Below, piece after piece: positions 33,401 to 38,183 of a stretch of 38,183 nucleotides of DNA. How positions within the stretch are numbered: the first letter of the stretch is position 1; every line of letters starts with the position of its first letter. The notes beneath the pieces were generated by a model, which saw only the letters and a program-made list of their open reading frames with translations, had not been told where the DNA came from and searched no databases. The translations under genes were made by a program, and so were the position numbers. Location of the stretch: contig NZ_BLXY01000021.1 of assembly GCF_014193585.1 (NCBI RefSeq), positions 1 to 38,183 on the forward strand. The letters run 5' to 3'. Source of the stretch: Geomonas paludis (GTDB taxonomy: Bacteria; Desulfobacterota; Desulfuromonadia; Geobacterales; Geobacteraceae).

Positions 33401-36400
33401 GTGGGCAGCGTGCTTGCCGGTGTTGAGGATGTTGCTCCCCAGGGCGGTCGGGCCGCCGTGGCAGCCGTTGCAGCCAAGGGTTGCACCCCACTGCGCGTTG
33501 CCCACGTTGGCCACGATGCCGTTGCCGGAGTGGCAGGAGATGTTGGAGCAGGTCTTGTTGACGACCTTGCCGAAGGTCTTGCCGCCACCCGCGGTGTAGT
33601 TGTTGAAGCGGTCGAGGTGCTGCCCGCCGGCCACGATGCTGGTGCCGTTGGTCGTGGTCTTGGAGTGGCAGTAGGAGCAGGTGGTTGCGCCAGCGCTACC
33701 CACGTGCTTCTGGTGCGAGTTCGCGTTGCCGGAACCGGCGGTGCCGGAAACGTAGTTCGGCTCGCCGGCGACGGAGTTGAAGGCGATGCCTGCGGTCGGG
33801 GTGAGCTGCGCGCCGTGGCAGCCGTTGCAGCCCATGGCCGCGCCGCTCCAGGACGGGTTGGCCGGCTCGACGGTGGCCACCATGCCGGAGACGCCTTTCT
33901 TGCCGGAGGTGTGGCAGTAGGTGGAGGAGCAGGTGCCGGAGACGTAGGTGGTGCTCTTGCCGGCTTTGGCGCCCGAGTAGTCGAGGAAGGCGTTCAGGTG
34001 CTTGGTGGAGTCGGAGACCACCGAGTCGCTGGATACGGTCTTGGCGTGGCACTCGGCGCAGCCCATGTTGTCGCCGATCACGCCGGCCTGGTTCACGTGC
34101 TGGGTGTGCTTGCCGGTGTTGAGGATGTTGCTCCCCAGCGCCAGCGGGCCGCCGTGGCAGCCGTTACAGTTGAGGGTTGCACCCCACTGGGCGTTGGCCA
34201 CGTTGGCGACGATGCCGTTGCCGGAGTGGCAGGTGATGTTGGAGCAGCTCTTGGCGGTGACCCTGCCGAACTTGCCGTTGTCCGAGGTGTAGTTGATGAA
34301 GCGGTCGGCGTGCTGACCACCGGCAACCAGCGTGGTGCCGTTGGTGGTGGTCTTCGAGTGGCAGGTGGCGCAGGTGGAAGCACCTGCCGCGCCCACGTGC
34401 TTCTGGTGCGAGTTGGCGTTGTTGGAACCGGCAGCGCCGGAGACGTAGTTCGGCTCGCCTGCAACCGCGTTGAAGGCGACGCCGGCGGTCGGGGTGAGCT
34501 GTGCACCGTGGCAGCCGTTGCAGCCCATGGCCGCTCCGCTCCAGGAGGGGTTGCCCGGCTCGACGGTGGCCACCATGCCGGAGAGCCCCTTCTTGCCCGA
34601 GGTGTGGCAGTAGGAGGCGGAGCAGGTGCCGGCGCTGTAGGTGGTGCTTCTGCCGGCCTTGGCGCCGGAGTAGTCGATGAACGAGTTCAGGTGCTTGGTG
34701 GCGTCGGAAACGACGGAGTCGCTCGATACCGTTTTCGAGTGGCACTCCGCGCAGCCGTAGTTGCTGCCGAGGACGCCGGCCTGGTTCACGTGCGCGGCGT
34801 GCTTGCCGGTGTTGAGGATGTTGCTCCCCAGGGCGGTCGGGCCGCCGTGGCAGCCGTTACAGCCAAGGGTCGCGCCCCACTGGGCGTTGGCCACGTTGGC
34901 CACGATGCCGTTGCCGGAGTGGCAGGAGATATCGGAGCAGGTCTTGTTGGCGACCTTGCCGAAGGTCTTGCCGTTGCCCGCGGTGTAGTTGCTGAAGCGG
35001 TCCAGGTGCTGGCCGCCTGCCACGATGCTGGTGCCGTTAGCGGTGGTCTTCGAGTGGCAGCTGGAGCAGGTGGTGGCGCCTGCCGCACCGACGTGCTTCT
35101 GGTGCGAGTTGGCGTTGCTGGAACCGGCGGCGCCGGAGACGTAGTTCGGCTCGCCGGCCACCGAGTTGAAGGCGACGCCGGCGGTCGGGGTCAGCTGCGC
35201 GCCGTGGCAGCCGTTGCAGCCCATGGCCGCGCCGCTCCAGGACGGGTTGCCCGGCTCGACGGTGGCCACCATGCCGGACTGCCCCTTCTTGCCGGAGGTG
35301 TGGCAGTAGGTGGAGGAGCAGGTGCCCGATGCGTAGGTGCTGCTCTTGCCCGCCTTGACGCCGGAGTAGTCGACGAAGGCGTTCAGGTGCTTGGTGGAGT
35401 CGGAAACGACCGAGTCGCTGGAAACGGTCTTGGCATGGCAGTCGGAGCAGCCCATGTTGTCGCCGATCACGCCGGCCTGGTTCACGTGCTGGGTGTGCTT
35501 GCCGCTGCCGATGACGTTGCTCCCCAGTGCCAGCGGGCCGCCGTGGCAGCCGTTGCAGTTCAGCGTGCCGCCCCACTGGGCGTTCCCTACGTTGGCGACG
35601 ATGCCGTTACCGGAGTGGCAGGAGATGTCGGAGCAGGTCTTGTTGGCCTGCTTGCCGAAGCTTTTGCCGTTGCCCGAGGTGAAGTTGATGAAGCCGTCGA
35701 TGTGCTGACCGCCGGCGATCAGCGTGGTGCCGGTGGTGGTGGTCTTCGAGTGGCAGTTGGCGCAAGTGGAAGCGCCTGCCGCCGCTACGTGCTTCTGGTG
35801 CGAGTTGGCGCTGCCGGAGCCCGCGGCGCCGGAGACGTAGTTCGGCTCGCCGGCAACGGAGTTGAAGGCGACACCCGCGGTCGGGGTCACCTGGGCGCCG
35901 TGGCAGCCGTTGCAGACCATGGCCGCACCGCTCCAGGACGGGTTGCCCGGTTCGACGGTCGAGGCCACGCCCGCGACACCCTTCTTGCCCGAGGTGTGGC
36001 AGTAGGTGGTGGAGCAGGAACCGCCGGAGTAGTTCTTGCCGGCCTTGGCGCCGGAGTACTCGACGAAGGTGTTGACGTGGTTTGCGGTAACGGCAATTGC
36101 GGAGTCGCTCGCTGCGGTTTTCGCATGGCACTCGACGCAGCCGTAGTTGCTCCCCAGGGTCCCGGGGTTGTTGATGTGGGCCTGGTGTTTCCCGGTGCCG
36201 ATCGGGCTACCGAGGGACGCCGGGCCGCCGTGGCAGCCGTTGCAGCCCAGGGTCGCGTTGCCCCAGGAGGGGGCGGTGGTCACCGTGAAGGGACCGGTCT
36301 TGGTGGTGCCGTCGCTATGACAGTAGATGCCCGAGCAAGTTCCAAAGGTGTTGGACTGGCTCGGGAGAAAGTCGTTGGTCGGGCCGGAGTAGCTCCCGCC

Positions 36401-37063
36401 GTTGTTGGGTGCCGCGTTGAAGCTGACCGCGATGCCGCGGTGGGTCACACTGGTGGCGTGCGCGAAGGGCTTAGCCTCGGCACTATGGTCGGTATGACAC
36501 TTGAGACAGGAGCCGGTGCCGGTGCCGTAATAGGTGCCGTGCTTGGAGCCGGAAACCGGGTGGCCGGCTGTGGGCGAGGCGCCATGGCAGCTGTTGCAGT
36601 CCGCCGGGCTGGCGTACGCCGCGCTGCCCCAGGCCGGGCTGGTGCGCTCGAAGTGGCAGTTCACGTTGGAGCAGGAACCCAGCGGGCTCGGGGGCACCGA
36701 GGTCTGGTTCAGGAAGGCGCGGCTGTAGCTGCCCGTCGCGGAACCGTTGATGTTGCCGGAGACCTTGATGTCGTCGGTGCGGTGGCCGGTCTGGTACACG
36801 AGTACGCCGGAGCCGTGGCACTTGACGCACGACTGCGCGGTACTGTCGGCATGGCCTGCGTGGTTGCCCTTGAACGCGCCGGTAGCCGGAATGCGCCGTC
36901 CGTCGGCCGAATCAAGAGGAGGCATGGTGTGGCAGGCGTCGCACCCGTAATCGTACTGCGGTGCGGCCTCGGCCTTCGTGCCAGCCAGGAGCGCAGCTCC
37001 CAGCGTCATCAGCAAAGCTATCACTCGTGGGTTGTACCATCCGAGTCTGCGGTAGCCCCTCAT
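30431..37063 (-). CDS. 56-heme modular c-type cytochrome (CxxxxCH/CxxCH family)
   Basis: 2210 residues; ATG at 37061-37063 with GGAGT five bases upstream (the open frame extends 15 codons further without a ribosome site). The signal peptide ends near AEA-AP (residue 33). I count 56 heme motifs, 37 CxxCH and 19 CxxxxCH, one per about 39 residues. Residues 34-273 carry six. Residues about 274-1890 are seven tandem modules of 228-232 residues with the order CNGCHGGP, CxxCH(A/S)KT, CSxxYCHTSGKKG, C(N/A)GCHGAQ, CxxCHSKT, and CSxISCHSG or CTNVSCHSG. The tail (1891-2210) carries eight. This is the Geobacter GSu C4xC__C2xCH pattern. It is secreted and probably acts as a long heme chain for periplasmic or extracellular electron transfer. 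It sits in a cytochrome block with a System II pair downstream. No transmembrane segment is seen beyond the signal. Confidence 0.96.
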   Translation of the reverse strand: MRGYRRLGWYNPRVIALLMTLGAALLAGTKAEAAPQYDYGCDACHTMPPLDSADGRRIPATGAFKGNHAGHADSTAQSCVKCHGSGVLVYQTGHRTDDIKVSGNINGSATGSYSRAFLNQTSVPPSPLGSCSNVNCHFERTSPAWGSAAYASPADCNSCHGASPTAGHPVSGSKHGTYYGTGTGSCLKCHTDHSAEAKPFAHATSVTHRGIAVSFNAAPNNGGSYSGPTNDFLPSQSNTFGTCSGIYCHSDGTTKTGPFTVTTAPSWGNATLGCNGCHGGPASLGSPIGTGKHQAHINNPGTLGSNYGCVECHAKTAASDSAIAVTANHVNTFVEYSGAKAGKNYSGGSCSTTYCHTSGKKGVAGVASTVEPGNPSWSGAAMVCNGCHGAQVTPTAGVAFNSVAGEPNYVSGAAGSGSANSHQKHVAAAGASTCANCHSKTTTTGTTLIAGGQHIDGFINFTSGNGKSFGKQANKTCSDISCHSGNGIVANVGNAQWGGTLNCNGCHGGPLALGSNVIGSGKHTQHVNQAGVIGDNMGCSDCHAKTVSSDSVVSDSTKHLNAFVDYSGVKAGKSSTYASGTCSSTYCHTSGKKGQSGMVATVEPGNPSWSGAAMGCNGCHGAQLTPTAGVAFNSVAGEPNYVSGAAGSSNANSHQKHVGAAGATTCSSCHSKTTANGTSIVAGGQHLDRFSNYTAGNGKTFGKVANKTCSDISCHSGNGIVANVANAQWGATLGCNGCHGGPTALGSNILNTGKHAAHVNQAGVLGSNYGCAECHSKTVSSDSVVSDATKHLNSFIDYSGAKAGRSTTYSAGTCSASYCHTSGKKGLSGMVATVEPGNPSWSGAAMGCNGCHGAQLTPTAGVAFNAVAGEPNYVSGAAGSNNANSHQKHVGAAGASTCATCHSKTTTNGTTLVAGGQHADRFINYTSDNGKFGRVTAKSCSNITCHSGNGIVANVANAQWGATLNCNGCHGGPLALGSNILNTGKHTQHVNQAGVIGDNMGCAECHAKTVSSDSVVSDSTKHLNAFLDYSGAKAGKSTTYVSGTCSSTYCHTSGKKGVSGMVATVEPANPSWSGAAMGCNGCHGAQLTPTAGIAFNSVAGEPNYVSGTAGSGNANSHQKHVGSAGATTCSYCHSKTTTNGTSIVAGGQHLDRFNNYTAGGGKTFGKVVNKTCSNISCHSGNGIVANVGNAQWGATLGCNGCHGGPTALGSNILNTGKHAAHVNQAGVLGTNLGCVDCHSKTVSSDSVVSDATKHLNAFADYSGAKAGKSSTYSAGTCSATYCHTSGKKGQAGMVATVEPSVPSWSGAAMGCNGCHGAQLTPTAGVAFNSVAGEPNYVSGAAGSNNANSHQKHVGAAGATTCATCHSKTTLDGVTLIAGNQHLDRFNNYTSNNGKFGKVANKTCSNISCHSGSGIVASVANAQWGATLGCNGCHGGPTALGSNILNTGKHTAHINQVGVIGDNIGCAACHAKTVSSDSVVSDSTKHLNSFLDYSGAQAGRSTTYSGGTCSATYCHTSGKKGFPGMVATIEPATPSWSGAAMGCAGCHGAQLTPTVGIEYNSVAGEPNYTSGAAGSEAANSHRKHVGASGAATCVYCHSKTTTNGTSIVAGGQHINSFNNYTAGGGKTFGKQAAKTCSNISCHSGNGIVAGVPSAQWGATLNCNGCHGGPAALVTNVLVTGKHTAHINNASGGGNYGCVDCHAKTVSSDSAVSDTVKHGNAFVDYSGVKAGKSSTYVSGTCSATYCHTSGKKGQTGMVATVEPANPSWSGAALGCNGCHGAQVTPTAGVAFNSVAGEPNYVSGAAGSASANSHQKHVKAAGATTCVLCHSATVDATGTQIIGSHTNKVADVVAGGTASFGYPGSKTCTNVSCHSGTGYSATNAVWGATLDCKGCHATLSGAHTRHVGTAWGTLPFYNYTANVSAGSDTDGVTWKAYGFGCANCHPVVLANHMNGSVEVELNTVTNAGTLRKKNSAAGLIGSTGTGTVSCSNVYCHENTTTPQWNQTYTAATRCSGCHENAPSTDSHLAHKVGIHYDDIFSGTSGLLPAAGAVGVNAGHGDPAQSTTIGCNICHYTTVNMARNKYNSSCSTASCHGNTTGNNTDALGASRITNLANHVNGRNDVAFAPTTYIKSKAQVTDANFVNYTGGLGGWNKTRTYKQGASSYDTSKNYLTVSTYSAGSCSNISCHNGVSVHWVNDFGGAQDCTMCHTNL
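31386..36232 (-). repeat. Seven tandem ~693-bp six-heme modules
   Basis: The codons of the first CNGCH-type motif of each module recur at 36231, 35544, 34848, 34155, 33459, 32766 and 32070, and the equivalent CKGCH is at 31386. The spacings are 687, 696, 693, 696, 693, 696 and 684 bases, all multiples of three. The modules are highly similar in protein and DNA, so recombination between them is expected. Confidence 0.93.
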
Positions 37064-37117
37064 TTGCCACTCCTTTATCTCAAAACAGCTGACCGTATTA
37101 CATTGCATTTTTACGAA

Positions 37118-37145
37118 CCGGCGGGGGTATCCACTCCCCCGCCGG
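37118..37145. terminator. Strong GC hairpin between two cytochrome genes
   Basis: A perfect 10-bp stem CCGGCGGGGG/CCCCCGCCGG with an 8-nt loop. On the minus strand it is followed by TTCGTAAAAA, a poor T run, so termination may be partial. It lies 118 bases past the stop of 37264-38183 and 54 bases before the 56-heme start. Confidence 0.5.
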
Positions 37146-37263
37146 GCTTTGCATCATGTTTTTTGCTGCCTGGTAAAGCTTCTTCTATCGTTGGCCTGAC
37201 AGATATGGCAGACCTTTATCCAAGCTGAATCGGCATTCGATCCAGTTAATGTCTCGTCGTTCT

Positions 37264-38183
37264 TTACCTTTCGGTGCTCCACCGTGCCGACGGGCTCATG
37301 TGGCAGGCGATGTTGAAGCAGTTGCCGGTCCTGTTGGCGCCCGGCACGCTGGTCAGCTTGGCGCCGGTGTAGATGGTGAAGCTGTTGGAGAAGCGCAGGC
37401 TGCTGTCTACGACCACCGTCACGTTCTCGATGTGATCCTTGATGGGGGTGGTCATTTGGTGTGACATCCCGGCGTTGTGGCACGCCGAACAGTTGGCCCA
37501 CCCTTCCGCCGGGGTAGCAAACGGCGAAATGTGTGCCGCCACGAGATGCGCGCCGCCGCCGCCCGAGTAGTCCTCGAAGCGCCCGTTGGCCCAGTTGGCG
37601 TAGCTGCCGAACGCGGTTGCCGTGTTCTTCGGCGCCGGCGGGTAGCCATGGCAGGAGTCGCAGGCGCCGCCGACCGGCTTGAATGCGCCCCCGACGCCGT
37701 TGTGCGGATGGCAGTCCAGGCAGCCCGAGGTGTAATGGCTGGTTTCAGGCACACCGGCGCGGTAGTGGTTGGTCTTGGTGTGGCAGACCTGGCACAGGCC
37801 ACGGTTGGTGGTGGTTTCCACCAGCGTGTTGACCCGGTCGGTGTAGGCGATGTTGAAGCCCCGGATCTCGCTCCTGATCATGGAGAGGTTCCCGGTGCCG
37901 TGCGTGTCGTGGCATTCGCGGCAGGCGATGTCCACGTTGTCCTTGGTGACGTGCGTGCCGAGGTTCAGGATGCGCGCCGGTACCACGGCGGCGTTGTTGT
38001 GGCACGAGGCGCACAGCGTGTTGTCGTTGTTCATGAGCAGGCGCTTGCTGTCACCGAGGGTGCCGGTGATGTGGGTCGCGTTCTGGTCGTGGCACACGGT
38101 GCACTGGTTGCTCACCGCGAAGCGGCCGTGACCCTTGGTGCCGAAGTAGGGCTTGTACGGCGCCTGGGTGCCGTTGGGGAGCT
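37264..38183 (-). CDS. Multiheme c-type cytochrome (5' end outside window)
   Basis: At least 306 residues. The frame remains open to the window edge (KPYFGTKGHGRFAVSNQC before the first visible heme), so the GTG at 38115 is probably internal. Eight motifs are visible: CTVCH, CASCH, CRECH, CQVCH, CLDCH, CDSCH, CSACH and, near the C-terminus, CFNIACH (CxxxxCH). The phrases CRECHDTHGTGNLSMIR and CLDCHPHNG are typical of doubled-CxxCH (NapC/OmcA-type) cytochrome domains of Geobacter. It precedes the 56-heme gene by 200 bases holding one strong hairpin. Likely a secreted electron carrier. Confidence 0.93.
   Translation of the reverse strand, partial: LPNGTQAPYKPYFGTKGHGRFAVSNQCTVCHDQNATHITGTLGDSKRLLMNNDNTLCASCHNNAAVVPARILNLGTHVTKDNVDIACRECHDTHGTGNLSMIRSEIRGFNIAYTDRVNTLVETTTNRGLCQVCHTKTNHYRAGVPETSHYTSGCLDCHPHNGVGGAFKPVGGACDSCHGYPPAPKNTATAFGSYANWANGRFEDYSGGGGAHLVAAHISPFATPAEGWANCSACHNAGMSHQMTTPIKDHIENVTVVVDSSLRFSNSFTIYTGAKLTSVPGANRTGNCFNIACHMSPSARWSTER

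Noticed and set aside
31386..36232. CRISPR-like or satellite array suggested by regular repeats
   Set aside because: The units are about 693 bp, in frame, and encode conserved heme modules, so this is a coding repeat.
37118..37165. GEMM (c-di-GMP/cGAMP) riboswitch before the 56-heme gene, suggested by GATGCAAAGCCCGG on the minus strand
   Set aside because: Only the GCAAAGCC core resembles the motif. The GGACGCAAAGCC form, the first paired stem and the second conserved stem with its tetraloop receptor are not present.
30158..37228. Plus-strand open frame of 2356 residues opposite the 56-heme gene
   Set aside because: It is the antisense shadow of the tandem modules. The product is a low-complexity Ala/Gly/Val/His/Arg repeat with no domain logic, while the minus strand gives 56 heme motifs, a signal peptide and a ribosome site.
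1..38183. tRNA, rRNA, insertion sequences or phage genes
   Set aside because: I saw no transposase or integrase motifs, no tRNA-like cloverleaf or rRNA sequence, and no attachment-site repeats.

Overview
The window reads as chromosome of a Geobacteraceae bacterium (Geobacter, Geomonas or Citrifermentans type). The reasons are high GC, giant multiheme c-type cytochromes that alternate CxxCH with CxxxxCH motifs (the Geobacter 'GSu C4xC__C2xCH' pattern), System II (ResB/CcsA) cytochrome c maturation genes, several cobalamin-binding radical SAM proteins, and dispersed C/G-rich palindromic repeats. Every gene I can support lies on the minus strand, so transcription runs from high to low coordinates. 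The long plus-strand frames are shadows of repetitive GC-rich genes.

Layout in transcription order. (1) 38183-21745, a cytochrome block: the 3' part of an octaheme-or-larger cytochrome (37264-38183, 5' end outside the window); a 2210-residue protein with 56 predicted heme motifs, seven tandem six-heme modules forming its core (30431-37063); a 673-residue secreted Ig-like protein with one CxxxxCH (28318-30339); and a 2178-residue Ig/FN3 protein with ten heme motifs (21769-28305). A strong intrinsic terminator (21686-21744) closes the block. (2) 21621-17838, a maturation block: two uncharacterised membrane proteins (one ResB-like in topology), then CcsA/ResC and ResB. (3) 17691-14616: a B12-type radical SAM protein and a GT-C glycosyltransferase-like membrane protein with TPRs, behind a palindromic repeat. 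(4) 14160-2882, a tightly packed likely operon behind a promoter that overlaps a perfect inverted repeat: radical SAM, small 4-TM protein, two FtsX/MacB-like permeases, ABC ATPase, DUF2318-type Fe-S/membrane protein, a ResB-like protein, an HsmA/TIGR03987-like protein and two further radical SAM proteins. (5) 2506-1: the 5' part of another secreted multiheme cytochrome, with 13 CxxCH visible and its 3' end outside the window.

How it may work together (inference). Blocks 1 and 5 encode extracytoplasmic electron carriers of the kind used in metal reduction. Block 2 would ligate heme to them and may be specialised for the 19 CxxxxCH sites of the 56-heme protein. Block 4 joins four features rarely discussed together: cobalamin radical SAM chemistry, a MacB/LolCDE-like ABC system, the DUF2318 component known from Ftr1/P19 iron-uptake loci (with no Ftr1 or P19 in view), and ResB-like proteins. 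I regard the 56-heme modular cytochrome with its adjacent maturation genes, and the radical SAM/ABC/DUF2318 operon, as the two most interesting candidates. All family calls are from reading motifs; no database search was possible.
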